Below, in pieces: positions 12,401 to 24,900 of a stretch of DNA of 64,000 bases (positions are counted from its first letter, which is position 1; every line of letters starts with the position of its first letter). The position numbers and the translations under genes are program-made. Origin of the DNA: Oreocharis arfaki (Eukaryota > Chordata > Aves > Passeriformes > Paramythiidae); contig VZRR01012752.1 in the NCBI GenBank assembly GCA_013398015.1, forward strand, positions 434,001 to 498,000. The letters run 5' to 3'. The notes beneath the pieces were generated by a model. The model did not search any database, had not been told where the DNA came from, and worked only from the letters and a program-made list of their open reading frames with translations.

Positions 12401-13508
12401 TTCCAAGCGGTTCACAATCCAAAAGGGATGTTTATCAGTTTTTCAAATGAACATCATAGAAATGCTGCTTTTAGTCCTCGAAATGAGAATAAACTAGTAA
12501 AAAATGCCCAAACAAACTATTTCCACTGTATGGTATAGATCCAAAGTTGCAAACTGAAACAGGAGCCATCTCCTCACAGAAAATGATAGAAGGGAAGAAT
12601 TTTTTTGTTCTTTCAGGTCATCTGATATGGAAAAATTTCAGCAGAAACTGGTTTTATCGGTGAACAGTCTGTTACCACACAACGCTTTCTGTAACTGGTT
12701 AAAGAAACAAATTTTACAGACAATCTTTTAAACAAAAAAATGAGTGGATTGCGTCTAATTATACTACGATTTTTAGATGTCCCACATCTGAATGAACTTT
12801 TGATTATCTGTTTTATCTCTGAAATCACTAGAAATGCCTTAGTAGTGGATAATATATTCCTCTATTTATCTCAGGAGCAGCTCCTCCATGTTTCCTGAAA
12901 TAATACATCATGGCTCCTTGGAGCTGCAGCAGATACTTTTCCAGACCTTTTAGAAAATAAGAGAGATGATGAGATCTTTCTACCAAGAAAATAACACAAC
13001 TAACAGAACAGTTGATCATGTCTAAATAATAGAAACATTTGATTGCAGTGCTCAAAATTCAGAGACAGTAGATATGTCCCTAGTAGCATGGATATGTATT
13101 GCCATGCTTTTCTCAAGCCTGTAATACCTTTTTAAAAGATATTCTTAAATGCCTAAATTCTACTCTCAGAAAAACAGTAACCCAACACTTATTCAACTTG
13201 TAGCAATTCTGATTTCTACATGAGTTTCTGTTTGTTTCCTTCCACGTGTTGAATCTGTATGTTATTTTAGAGAAAAAAATATATTAAAAATGTTGATAAA
13301 ACTCTTACAATGTTCTCACCCTGCCTTAAGTTGAATCTTTTTCCTGCTTTGCCAATAATTTTACTAATCTCTTTGCTTTTCTGAAAGAACAAAATAGCCT
13401 TCCTGAAAAATCTAAGACTAAAATGCCTGGTAATAAAGTGATAAATCTTTTAAGTTGTTGAGAAACTAAGATGTTTCCAACCATTTTTTTTCTTTTATTC
13501 TTTTTTAG
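9458..13508. other. Unique non-coding stretch with one microsatellite
   Basis: Apart from the AAT microsatellite at 10.5 kb no repeat or gene was recognised. The two opposed frames at about 11.95-12.19 kb are low-complexity shadows. Confidence 0.5.
10519..10553 (+). repeat. (AAT)n microsatellite
   Basis: About eleven AAT/ATA units with a single interruption. Likely length-polymorphic. Confidence 0.9.
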
Positions 13509-13724
13509 CACCCGATTGTTGGGCTGCTGTCTTTGTACAGTCTTCTTCATTCTGCTCCGTCCAAGGATGTATTTCGGAAGGCTCAGAGAGGAATGGAGAC
13601 CACAGCTTTGCTACTTACAAAACCTGGGCACAAAAGGGAAGGCCTTGTCTGCCTAGGGAGTGCCGAGAATCAGGCAGAGCATATCTGGTTACTCCAGAGT
13701 AGCAATTTGTGTTTAGGGCATTAA
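13509..13724 (+). other. Splice-acceptor-bounded open frame, function unknown
   Basis: A strong pyrimidine tract ends in TAG at 13506-13508, the pattern of a 3' splice site. The sequence right after it stays open for 71 codons, starting HPIVGLLSLY, to a TAA at 13722. In the same frame the acceptor's own TAG is a stop, so the open frame begins exactly at the predicted exon border. Local GC is higher than in its flanks. It could be a terminal exon of a coding or long non-coding transcript, or coincidence. No known domain is visible, no upstream exon was found, and no polyadenylation signal decides it. Confidence 0.2.
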
Positions 13725-13781
13725 AAATCCCATTTAGCCTTTCTCTAAATTTGTTTCCTTTATCGTTATTGTCTTTTATAA

Positions 13782-13801
13782 TTTTTTTTTTTTTTTTTTT
13801 T
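13782..13801 (+). repeat. Poly-T tract
   Basis: An uninterrupted run of about 20 T. No retrocopy sequence adjoins it on either side. Confidence 0.8.
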
Positions 13802-14585
13802 GGCAGTAGAAAAAGTAAGCATGCTCATGCTGCACAGTAAGTGTAGCAATCTGTCTGCAGAAGTTCTGTCAGTTCATGCTGGACTGAGAAAAAGTGAGGT
13901 ATGGTGTGCACTTAATTAGGGTGAAAAATAAGTTAACAGCTTGCTCAGAATCCCAAGTGCTGAGAATTTTTCATTCGGAGAACAGAATACACTGTGCCAC
14001 TTTTAAAGGCAAGTAATTTATGTACTAACTTCGTCCTTTATAATTTGGATGTGCACCAGGCACTTTAGACACCTTTAAAACACGTATTCATCCGAGTTAC
14101 TTCTGACAGAATATTCACCCACATCACCAGTTACGTGCACAGTGCAGTTCAACCACAGGCAGCAATTCCCAGGTGCTCAGCCTTCTTTTCTTTGCTATTC
14201 TATTTCTGGCTGAGAGGAAAAAGGGTTTTGAATGAGATTGGATTGCTACTCTTGCTCTGAATTATGTTTAGTTATTTCTCTCAACGCCCAGCTTTGTTGT
14301 GAACTATTCTGTGTTGTAGGCTTTGAAGTCATAGATAGTGGTCTGAATGGAACTGAAATTCACCAGTGGCTGAGGAACACAATGTCTTTTCCCACAAACT
14401 GACTTGTACAATATTGATTTAATTAGAAATAGGTATAGTGGCATTCTAGGCATAGACTTAATTTGTGCTATGTAGGCCAGCTCTAGTGTTGTGAGCAAAG
14501 AACTGGAAAATACTGGATTTCCTTGTGGCAGTAAAAGTTAATTTCACACAGAACTATTTGAAATTATACACATGAATAATCCATC
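13802..14585. other. Unique non-coding stretch
   Basis: Nothing recognisable was seen. Confidence 0.5.
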
Positions 14586-14955
14586 CATTTTTGGGACCCC
14601 AATATAAGAAAGACCCAAACTCAAGGGACCTCAACAAGGGACCACCAGGAGGGTTGTGGGCTGGAGTGTTTTTTCGTGAGGAGAGGATGAAGGAGCTGGC
14701 TCTTTCATTCTCAAGAAAAATTATTTTGGGGGACTTAGGAGCCCTCCAGTACTAAGAAGATGAAGCCAGAATATTCATGTTCAGAATACGCTAAATTAAG
14801 CTGAGAAGCTTTTTCTGCCTCAGAGAGATAGATGGTCAACCAGAGAGATTGTGCAGTCTCCAGAGATGCCCAAGACTCAGTTACATAAAAGCACTGAGCA
14901 ACCTGTATTAGAGACCTCCTGACATCTCTTCCAGCCTGAGTTATCTCAGGATTAT
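14586..14955 (+). mobile_element. Degraded CR1 LINE, 3' region
   Basis: Plus-strand CR1, strongly eroded. CAATATAAGAAAGAC opens a block that corresponds to the end of the RT protein, followed by GAGGAGAGGATGAAGGAGCT (the CR1 'EERLKEL' region). Later pieces around AGAGATTGTGCAGTCTCCAG and GAGCAACCTG near 14.89 kb, then CTTCCAGCCTGAGTTATCTC, mark the 3' UTR. Frames are broken throughout. Its divergence is clearly greater than that of the copies at 39, 54 or 60 kb, so it is an older layer. Confidence 0.7.
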
Positions 14956-16394
14956 ATAACCCTACAGTCAGTGAATAGGCATCTAATTACTCTCACCAGT
15001 TCTGTTTATTAAGCAAACACATTTCATGTGCACTGAAAAACCTGCCACATGCTCAGGTATGTAAATACACTTTTCAAAAAAGTCTGTAATGGTAGGTCCT
15101 TCTGAAAACTTTCTATGTGCATTTCTAGGTGCCTTATTATCCTAAAAAAAAACCAATCCAGAAATTAGACCTCAGTGTCTGGAAGTCACATGTCACTCAG
15201 GAAGTTAACTGCCATGTGATTTGATATTTCTATTTTCCGTTTTGAACTCTGGAGTGCTAGCTAATATAACACAATAGTCTGAATGTGATAAGGGACTGAT
15301 GTCATTGCTATACCAGAGTTCTGTGGAACTGTTTTGAGATGTGTGGCTTTTTTCTTCACCTCAACTCTTTATCAGGCTGATGCAATGATACTCCAGAAGT
15401 GACTTGCCATGACGTCTCTCAACATCCTGTCACTTCCTGCCCAGGTGACACCACTGGCACATGTCTACACCATAAATGCCTAATAAAGCAATTCTGCTTT
15501 TATAAGCACACACATTCCTGTAGTGACAACAGAGGTGGAGAGGAAACTGCACCTGAGCACTTCCTAAGGGAGGTCCTGTGCATTTAAATGTAGCTAAAGA
15601 TGCTCTTGTGAAGACCTCTTAAAGCACTATTTCTTCACTGGCTGCACTAAACTGCCTTCACAAATATTGTTCTGCTAAGGAAGTAATATTTAGGCATTGA
15701 CTGGATGCCTGCATGAGGCAGAGTATATTTGAGCTATAGCTCTCATTAAATTCATATGCCAGCTAACAAAAACTGATGTTCAGCAGTAGAGACCTTTCCT
15801 GTTATTTTTGTTAGTAGAGGCAGTAAGTGTTTTAACCAGGAGTTTTCGCCTCTGTATTTTCATCAAACCTAACCCGCAATTTAGAGAAATCCTGGCAGGC
15901 ATTTGTTAAGGCTCTGATCATCAACCTTTTGCTAGAGTGGCACTGAGAAAAGAGTCTGAACTGATCAGCCCTTGATGGAGAAATGACAGAAGACAATAAA
16001 ATTATTTCTCTGCATGGAGACGGTGTCATAATCCAACTGTCAAACTAGGATTTGATTCTTAGAGAAAATCTGTCACTTTAGGTAGATTTTTATTCTTCTA
16101 TTTTGCTTAAAGATCTCTGTAAAAGGACACCTCACCTTTTAATTATTTACTTTAAGGTCTTCTTGATTCACATTTAATGGAAACACATAGCTCTTAAAAA
16201 ATAAATGAACTCTTTTTCACAGATTATAATGAGGCCATCTCCATGGTAATTAATTTCAGAGAATGGCATTCACCTGGTGAATACTATAATTACACTCTAA
16301 TATTGAGGCTGATCTGAGCAACTAACTGAAATGAATTAACAAAATATGTTTTATTAAAGCTAAGCAGGCTATGCATGTTACAGTAATTATAATG

Positions 16395-16410
16395 ATTATT
16401 ATTATTATTA
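16395..16410 (+). repeat. (ATT)n microsatellite
   Basis: Five perfect units. Confidence 0.8.
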
Positions 16411-17028
16411 CACGGATCTCAAATTCTTTTAAACCAGCATCTTTTTCTAGGAGCAAATACTCAGTTCATTTTCATTATATATTCTGAAGACCACACTGAT
16501 ATCAGAGTGGTTTTCCAGTGCTCTTCAGATCGGAAAATCGATCAAAGAAGATAATCTCTAGTTGACGGCTATGTATATTTTTATAACCTGCTGATGTATT
16601 AGGACATACTAGCAATATATAAAGCAGAAATCATAATTATGCTAGTTTTTCAGAAGCAGATTTAGGATATCTAACCTCCACATTGACAGAATAGGCCTAA
16701 GATGATTTTCTTTGCTGTTTCATTTTCTAAAACCAAAACTAAGCATTTCTTCAGACAAAAATATCCTTTGTTTCATTGATCTTATTTTTTTCCAAAACAG
16801 GTGTAATGGCCTTTATCTGTTCATCAGGATCTTATCCTGCATTGATGGCAAGCAGTTTGTGTTGGTTCATTTGAATTCACAAAGCTGGTCACAGGCCTAA
16901 TTTCTGTCTCCAAATTCTCTACCCTTTCAACAATTCTGAATACTGCTCCTTATTCTTACTCACTGAAAAACAAACTGGCCAGCCTGGTAGTTCTTGCCTT
17001 GCTCTCAGTCTAAGCCACTGTTTCCCAA

Positions 17029-17053
17029 CACACACACACACGTGCGTGCACAC
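17029..17053 (+). repeat. (CA)n / CG-interrupted microsatellite
   Basis: A CACACA run passes into GTGCGTGCACAC, an alternating purine-pyrimidine tract that could adopt Z-form. Confidence 0.75.
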
Positions 17054-18287
17054 TGTCAGTTATATAATTACACTTTATGTATGCACAAATATCAACCCAT
17101 TTAAATCATACTGGTGTATACATATAATTGCATTCGGACAATTCAGAAGTATGTGTGCATATACACAGAATAAACTGGAGATGACATGGGTAATATTTGA
17201 CAACGCTAACACATTTATTTATTAAATGTAAATTAAGATATAAATTTATTAAAAGCAAATTTCTTAATTAAAATGAAAATCAGGAAAGATAGTTATTTAG
17301 AAAATTTGGCAAATTACAACACTGTTTCAAGCATGTTTACTCAGATTTTTCTTCAGATACCTCTTTCTCAAAACATGACTGCACACACTGACAGGAAAAG
17401 TTGATGCCAATGGAAAGCTCTGCAAGTGATGTCTTGTTAAATCATATTTCAGAACTTATAATGTGTTTCACTCACTACTCTTCCAGAGAAACAAAAAAAT
17501 GAAATTATTACTGGTATGGTTCTTCTTTTCCAAACAAGAGGTACACAAAGATGTGTTTAAACAAACCAGGGCCTGGGATATGACTTTATTATGACCATTT
17601 TGATTTCCCAAAATCAACTCTAAAGTCCATTACAGTAATTTTTTACACATTTGTTTATAAAACATCTCTGGATCTTTTCAGAAGAAAGCTAAACTAACCA
17701 TACTTTTTCGTGTTTAGGCAAACAGGGTCCATTTTTGCCTCAATGCTGCGTTTTCTTTATACTGATTTTGCACAGTGAGGCAGAAGAATAGTGTTATCCA
17801 GAAAGAAACCATATTAGCTGTAATGTCATTTTCATTCTCTCCGGGGATATGTATATGCTTTGGAAAAACTAGTTTTCGAAATTCTTGGTACTCTGACAGC
17901 CCATAAAGCAAACAAGAACAAGATGAGACTGGAACTGAGTATATTCCCAACATTTGATTAAAAAATTGAAATTGTAGGTAATTCCTGTACAGCTACAAAA
18001 TCGGTAATTCTGATAACCTTTTCATTTTTTTTACAGAGCAGTGCTGTTTTTCCCATCATATCTTAGTAACTGGAAAACACGCTTACTCCTTCTATAATTG
18101 CTTTCATACATTTTCATTGCTTTTATTACAGAAACTGCACTTCTGTAATAAAGTAAAACCAACTGTGAACTGCTACATATTGTAAATATTCTACTCTTAT
18201 CTTGCTGTACTATTTTTGGTACCTTATTCCTTTCTGTTTGTTATCTAGTTCTGTATGATGAAATCTCTAACAAAATAAAATGGGTGA

Positions 18288-18767
18288 TTGCCTGAAAAGC
18301 ACACAAGAAACAGGACATTTTGGACCATACTAAAAGACTGTTTACCAGCTGCTCACTGTCAGAGAAAAAGGACATTTCCAGTAAGTACCAGGGAGGTCTG
18401 TCTTGGTGTGGTATCACTGAATAGTTTTGTTAACGGCTTTGACCTCTCATTAGGACTGATTTGTAAAATTTATGGATGTCTTCTTGCCTCACAAGTACTG
18501 AATGACAGGATGAAAATTCAAAATGTCTGTGCTAAATTAGACAGATGGTTTGATGTCAACAAGAATAAAGCAGGGCAGATGATGGCAAAGTGCTTCATGT
18601 TAGAACAGAGAAACGGAATGCATAAAGGCAAAACTGGGACTCATCTCGGCAGCATTACTGTAGTAAAGGGTCTGGGAATAATAATTGCCATAAACCGAGT
18701 AAGAGAAATATACTGCTGCTGTAAAAAGAAAAAAAAAAGGCCTCAAAAATGTCATATGTCAGTCTAG
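18288..18767 (+). pseudogene. Open frame across decayed CR1/L3-like reverse transcriptase
   Basis: A 159-codon frame with a CTG-like context at its 5' end and an ATG-independent body overlaps the relic. From about residue 35 it follows the LINE RT reading frame: KIYGCLL stands where the catalytic box KFADDTK is expected, then MKIQNVCAKLDRWFDVNKNK matches the helix after it, and KGLGIIIAI the next block. Because both catalytic aspartates are replaced, the product could not be an active polymerase. The 3' end of the frame runs into an A-rich run. It is most likely a remnant with few frame-breaking changes rather than a domesticated gene, though the length of the open frame is notable. Confidence 0.5.
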
Positions 18768-18965
18768 CGTATATTAACAGCAACATAAAGTGCGTGAAGG
18801 AATCTTTTCCATTCACGTGCACCTGGCAGCAGAGAGGCTTTGTGTACAGCACTGTGCCCACCTCTGGCCACTCTGCTTCGCAGACAGGTTCACATGTTGG
18901 ACAAGGGCAACAACAAGAGGGAAATCAGGTAGACAGCCATCCAAAGAGTGGAACCTAGGAAAGGA
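18385..18965 (+). mobile_element. Ancient CR1/L3-like LINE relic (RT region)
   Basis: The order of conserved blocks follows the CR1/L3 reverse-transcriptase gene. AGGGAGGTCTGTCTTGGTGT is the 'PQGSVLG' block, then come an 'NDL' block and, at about 18457-18480, the position of the catalytic FADD box. GATGAAAATTCAAAATG is followed by TTAGACAGATGG (the 'L..W' helix), then AAAGGGTCTGGGAATAATAA ('KDLGVIV'). TATATTAACAGCAACATAAA follows, then TTTGTGTACAGCACTGTGCC near 18.84 kb. Both ends are lost. Divergence is much greater than in the avian CR1 copies nearby, so this is probably an insertion that predates them by a long time. Confidence 0.65.
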
Positions 18966-20869
18966 AAAAAAAAAAGAAAACCAGTTTAGTTCGGAAAAGG
19001 TAAAGCTAATGGACATAAAAAGGAGAAGGTGTTGCATTTTCCTCAATGCACAACTAATATGAAACAAGAAATAGTTGTTTTAATTTACCTAGGTGAATGT
19101 GCTGATTATATATGGGGAAAATCTTAACTGGGTTAAGATGAGTGAGACATTACAGCGAGCAAGCCAGGGATATAAGAATGAGGAATATTTTTAAAATCAT
19201 AGATTCATGTTGTATGATGTAGGTCCAAGCAATCCCTTTGGCCTCAAAGTAAGTGATTTCTGGAGGTCACCTCTGACTGTGCCTTCCCTCTCTGAAGGAA
19301 ATTCAGTGCTCCCAGAGAAGAAAGCAATTTTGACCTCGCTGTACTGCTGGAAAAAAACTCAAAAAAGCACCTAAACAAATAATTTGGCCTTTAGGTCTCT
19401 TGAATGCTTAGATAAGGAGACTGCAAGTAGGAATCCAATAAGAAGAACAGAGTTACCTCTGTACAAATGCGGTGAGTCCTCATTTAAATGCAATAATGAG
19501 ATAACCCAATAAGATGGGTATATATTTCCTGTATCAACTAAACTAAAAATTCCAATGAAAATCTAGATAAAATCAAATCCATCTGGACTGGTGAGGGAGA
19601 AGTTATACTTATGTATACTTCAACTGTTTATCTCATTAAAAAGGGAACTTAAAGACAGCCTGATTACACAGTACACATACCTCCATGGGAAAACAGATGG
19701 GTGGGAAATTTGCACAGGTTAATTCTCAGCCCCGGACCTTGCTTCTAAAAGCTTTTTTCTCCCATCTGTATATTATGCTCATGGGGACAATCAGAGGAGA
19801 AGGCAAACTTCTGGTGCTCTGAATTACCCCCACAAGGGTCCTCTCTCTGGAGACAGAGCCCAGAGAGAGACTACTTCCCTGGGGTACACTGACTACCATC
19901 CTGACTGCCTCCATAATCTAGTAGCTGACAGCTGAAAGCAAGAGACAGAATTTCAAACAATAACAGCGATTAAGCTTGGGGAGTTTCTGTAAAGGAAGTG
20001 GCATATCTCCTGCTATTTTTAAATCAAAGCTAGATGTCTCCCTGAAAGGTTTGCATTAGTCAAATACAAGGCATGATTCAATTAAAGGAAAGTTACTAGT
20101 CTCACTAAAAGAGTGAGTTAATGGAAGGGGTTATGATTTAAGACAGTGATCTAATAGCTTAAATAGGAGCAAGGCATCGTTTTACATGAGCAGTAAGAAC
20201 AGGTGTGTCTAATACTCAAAAAAAGGTAATTTCAGATTGCTCTTTGATTTACCTTTTTGTTTCTTTCTGGGTCTAAAGGAGAAAAAATATATCTTTGTTG
20301 ACAATGTATATTATTTTCAGTTTTAAATAGAACTGTGCTGCTGTCAAAAGCACTGATGGGTCCTGATGAGAACAATCCAAGACATTTTGCCTCCTTGGCC
20401 TCTCTTTGTCTTCCTTTGCTGAATTGTCTTGATTTGCATTTTCCTTATTTCTATTCTTACACCTACTAAAGAATTAGAACTTTGTAAGAGATTCAGTATT
20501 GTAACAGTATGTTCCCGACAGTCCAAAATTAGGCTTTTTAAACTCTTAGTGGGGGGGGGAAGGAGATCACAGTAATCTGTAAGTTATACCCTAATTCCTT
20601 TTCCCCCTTTTCTGTTAAAAAATTTCTGCCCTGCCTTGGGGATTGGAAGGATAACACTGCAGAAAGGGCTTCTCAACATGGACGCTTTTTAGAAGCTGTT
20701 GTTTCTCTGTTCGTGCTTCCTTATTAAGTAAACTTCCACACAAAATCATATAAACTCATGGTGCACATGCAGATATCCTGTATTATTTGATCATAGTATT
20801 AAGGTGTATTAAGATACTGGATGCAATCGTGCACCTAAACACTTGCTCTCTGCTACAAGATAAAACAGC
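18966..20869. other. Unique non-coding stretch
   Basis: No repeat end or gene was recognised. A G9 run lies at 20551-20559. A weak CR1-terminus resemblance at about 19.2 kb was judged insufficient. Confidence 0.5.
20551..20559 (+). repeat. G9 homopolymer
   Basis: Nine consecutive G in AT-rich context. Confidence 0.9.
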
Positions 20870-21117
20870 TGCAATCAGAGGGTGGGTTTGGATTAGATAC
20901 TAGGAAGAATTTTTTTACTGTGAGGATGGTGAGGCACCAGAACAGGTTGCCCCGAGAAGTTGTGGATGCCCCATCCCTGGAAGTGTTCAAGGCCAGGCTG
21001 GATGGGGATTTGAGCAACCTGGCCTAGTGGAAGGCGTTCCTGCCCACGGCAGAGGTCTGGAACCAGATGATCTTTAAGGTCCTTTCCAAGTCAAACCATT
21101 CCGTGAGTTTATGAATC
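20870..21117 (+). mobile_element. CR1 LINE 3' end, plus strand
   Basis: A 5'-truncated CR1 of the subfamily ending in ...AAACCATTCCGTGAG. It retains the end of ORF2 (GAGGATGGTGAGGCACCAGA, then GTTGCCCCGAGAAGTTGTGG, 'NRLPREVVDAP') and the 3' UTR with GATGATCTTTAAGGTCCTTT. Truncation at the 5' end is the normal outcome of target-primed insertion. Confidence 0.93.
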
Positions 21118-21770
21118 ACCCAGAATGTATTTTGTGGTACGAAACAGCTTGGTAAAATTCTGGAGCTGAACAGAGCCTTCTCTTCTTAAATCAAGCTGAC
21201 AGTACTTGTGAGAGGAATGTGTTGAAGACAGTGCTAGAAATATTCATGATGTAAAAAGATAAGGAAATGGGGGGGGGGGGAATGAATAATCAGTTGTCAG
21301 CAAAACTTATGTTCTCTAAAAGAAAATTCATTGTCCAGAATTTCTTCCTTGGTTGGAACTTCATATAAGGAGAAAAAGAATATAAATACACAGAACTATA
21401 AGGAAACAAAGCCAACATTTAATTGCACCGGATTTTTGTGAAAATATTCAGAACATGCTTTTAGTTTTGAGTGATAAGAGATATGCTTTCTTTAGTGGTA
21501 CTATATTGTTCTATACTGTAATTAAAATAAAGAATGTGCTCCAACTATATCAGGCTTCTTTCAATCTGCATAAATATACACACAGAAACCTAAGATCTGG
21601 CCAAAAAAGAGTGGGTAGACTGATGAAGGGTTTTGCTGCAGCAAGGAAACAAGGTCCACCTGTGATATGGCAGAACCACAAAAATTTGAGCCCTATGGCT
21701 TGGAATGGGCAGTGACAGTCTCTGGGAGGAAGAAAGGGAAGATTATAGACAGCATCATTTTTAGATGAAG
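21118..21770. other. Short unique stretch with G12 run
   Basis: Holds the 12-G homopolymer at 21269-21280 and otherwise unrecognised AT-rich sequence between two CR1 copies. Confidence 0.5.
21269..21280 (+). repeat. G12 homopolymer
   Basis: Twelve consecutive G. Prone to length error in replication and in sequencing. Confidence 0.9.
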
Positions 21771-21985
21771 CTCACAGAATCCCAGATTATGTTGAGTTGG
21801 AAGGGACCCAGCAGGATTGAGTCCAGTTCCCAGCCCTGCACTGCACCATCCCCAAGAGTCACACCATGTGCCTGAGAGCAGTGTCCAAACACTTCCTGAA
21901 CTCTGTTAGGCTGGTGCTGTGACCACTTCCCTGGGGAGCCTCTTCCAGTGCCCAACCACCATTTGGGTGAAGAGCAAACCTTAAA
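21771..21985 (-). mobile_element. CR1 LINE 3' end, minus strand, different subfamily
   Basis: TTGAGTTGGAAGGGACCCAG and, further in, CATGTGCCTGAGAGCAGTGT and ACCACTTCCCTGGGGAGCCT are complements of the end of CR1 ORF2 and the 3' UTR. The 3' UTR differs from that of the copies at 25.6 or 49.6 kb, so it belongs to another CR1 subfamily. The element is truncated on its 5' side at about 21985. Confidence 0.9.
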
Positions 21986-24900
21986 TGGAAAGAAAAAATG
22001 AAAAGGCAAAAAAATGAAGGGATGGGAACATTCTGTTCCAATGACAGAGAATTAAAAGGGAGGAGTTTTTTGGGGGCCAGAATAGCTGTGTATTCTGAAA
22101 GAATGTCATGAAATTTGAAGTTTTTAAAGTTTTTACCATCATTCATTCAAGTTAGAAGAGCTTTGGGTTTAGTTCATGCCACCATAAATTGAGAACAATG
22201 CCATCAAAGTTAATGAAAATGCACATGTATAAAACATCATGTGTTTGAGACATTTTAGTCAAAATCCAAACATCAAATCATCTGTATTTCAACAGAGATT
22301 AGAGAAGAAAAGTATCAAATTATATCACCAGTGCTTTCTTCTGCTGCAGCCAAAACCTGTGATTAAACAAACACCAGACGAAAAGAAATTTTATACTCTG
22401 GAATTATTACTTTTCCCTGCCAAAGGTATTTTATCCATATATTTTGTATTCTTTTCTGTCAAATATAGTCAGTCTTGTAAATGATCATCCTGAGAATTAT
22501 GAATTCATTGAAGTCTTATTTTCTAATATTAAGCTCAAAGTAGACTTTACATCTTACTAAAGAATATTCCATCAAGAATGTGTATCCACTGGTTGTTTTC
22601 TTCATCTGAGAAACCAGAACATCTTTTTATTTTCTCCGGTGAAAGGTCAGAGTAGGTGTGCCTAGTGTGGAGGTGGAAGAATAAATCCCAGTATCCTGTG
22701 TCGGTTCACCTCTTCATGGGTGCTGAATGAATTGGAGGATGGTGACAAAAGAAAAGAGAGTGACCAGCTGTGGACTAGCTCTCGGTATAGCTAACTTCCA
22801 ATTCTAGAAGAAATCTGCTGGAGAGTGGCTGTTGCATATTGGGCCAGATGTTTATGCATCTGACACAGTTCTGAGAGCATAAAATAGCTGAAAAATGAGT
22901 GTACCTGCGACAACTTTTAGTGCCCTTTTAATTCAACACAATTGGTTTAACTCATGCAGGTGAGACCCAGTCCCTTTGAATATCCATCTGCCTTTAGTAT
23001 TCATAGGAAACCAGGTTTATGGGATTTCATCATCTCATAACTGTGATGTTTCTATTTCATTTTAGTGAGTCATAGAAGTTAAAGAAGTAGTTTTGCTAGT
23101 AGATTGTTAAATAAGTAAATAAAATCCTGAGAGTTTAATATGCCAAGGTAATGAGAACGAATTATGTGCCAGCCATACAAAAAAACCTATGTTGAAAGAA
23201 GGAACACAATTTGAGTTTTCCAGAGTAAGCGAGTTCGTAATTGATGAAATCCTAACATAATTTCAATGGTTGTTATTTGAAAATAGGAAAAAAGCTCTGG
23301 CTGAGGAACTGTGTCCTTCACACGCATTTAATTCTAATGAATTAACTGTGTACATCTATGAAACTTTGACTATGTACCAAAGTCGCACACTTGAATATTT
23401 AGCTTCCATTTCACACCAAAGCTGAAGCCAATTTAAAGGCTAATGCTGACAAGACTTCAGACAGGATAATGAGTACTTCAAAATGTCACCACAAACTAGT
23501 TTAATGTAAAGATTATCAAGAAATGTCATGTCTTCAAAATGAACAGAACCAAAGAGGCTTTGATGCAGTGCATACAGGATAAGAGAATTTTTCTTTTAAA
23601 GGAGTAAATATTTCTGCTGAATGAATAAAGAGCTACTGAAATTTTTTTAAGTGGTTATGCAAGACAAGTAAACAGGACTGAATGAGAAAAGCAACAGGCT
23701 GGCTATAAAGAAAGAAAACAAAACCCCCATAAGAAACATAGGCTAATACAAAGAGAAACTGAGCTGACAAAAAGTTTGAATCCCCCTTTTCTTTTTTTGA
23801 ATTCATCAGGAGATCTTGTAAAATTATTTTCTGGATAATTTTGAAATAGTCTGATATGAAAAAGGAGAATGGCTCTAAAATGTAAAAATCGTATAAATAT
23901 TATAATTGGCATAACAGCAAAACAAAAGAGGCAGGAGACAATTTAAGGTTAAATTATTCTCAGGATCGCAGTAATATTGTGTTTCAGGTTTGTGTTTCTA
24001 GGAGTTTCTATATTCACATATTTAACTAGCTATAACGGAAAGATTGTAAGTTTCATTTTAGGATTTGCATTGCCTAATAAGGCAGCTAGTTCCTCAGATA
24101 AGTGTTAGCAGAAGATTACATTTTATATTAGCTCCACTACAACAAAAATGAAAAATACATCCAATGCTAGAACTCCATATTGAAGTATATAAACTATTTC
24201 AGAACAGAGCAGTGCTGAAGAAGAAGAAAGACAAAAGAAATAGTAAGAATTGTGTATTGGTGTATAAACAGTCTGAAAAATTAGATTAATATGATAACAA
24301 CGGTAGGAGAATTCTATCTGACAATCACCCACACTGATGTTTCGAATAAATTTAAGGAAGATGTCTTTGGTAATGTTTGCTGAGAAGTTTTCAGCCGCAA
24401 AATTCCTACATTTTAGGAAAAATGCACTGAAAGCTCAGTCTTGGTCTTAAAGATCACAGCAAAATCTGGGCCCAATGGCTGAAAATAGAACTGCAGTGGG
24501 TTCAAACCGGAAATAACACCTGCATGAGAAATTAGACACTGGAAACATTTATTGAGAGCTGCAGTACATTAGCACAAGAAATCACTAGATTAGCATGGTC
24601 TAGGCTTTTAAAAGTATTAGTTTTCATTCAATCAAAGCTCTCTGTATTCACTGGGAAAATAGTTTGTATTTTATGATTTTATGACAGAAAATCAGTTTAA
24701 ACTATTATATTGGGTCTTCTGGCTTTAAAACTATGATCCAGATAAAAAACAGTTGCAGAAAGACACTTCATATGAAATCAGTGGATTTTAAAATAATTCA
24801 TAATTTGGACCACATATCTTAAGGCAGATATTTTCATGCATTTTTATCCACAGAGAATACTTACGCAGTGCATTTGATAAATTTTACCTTTTCGTAATAA

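Larger units (their letters stand above)
14956..18384. other. Unique non-coding stretch, AT-rich
   Basis: Contains a short ATT run (16395-16410) and a CA run (17029-17053). The part at about 16.2-16.4 kb is rich in TAATTA-type motifs. No gene or interspersed repeat was recognised. Confidence 0.5.

Noticed and set aside
19197..19260. CR1 3' terminus at AATCATAGATTCATG
   Set aside because: Only the first dozen bases resemble a CR1 end, and the following sequence does not continue into any CR1 3' UTR I recognise.
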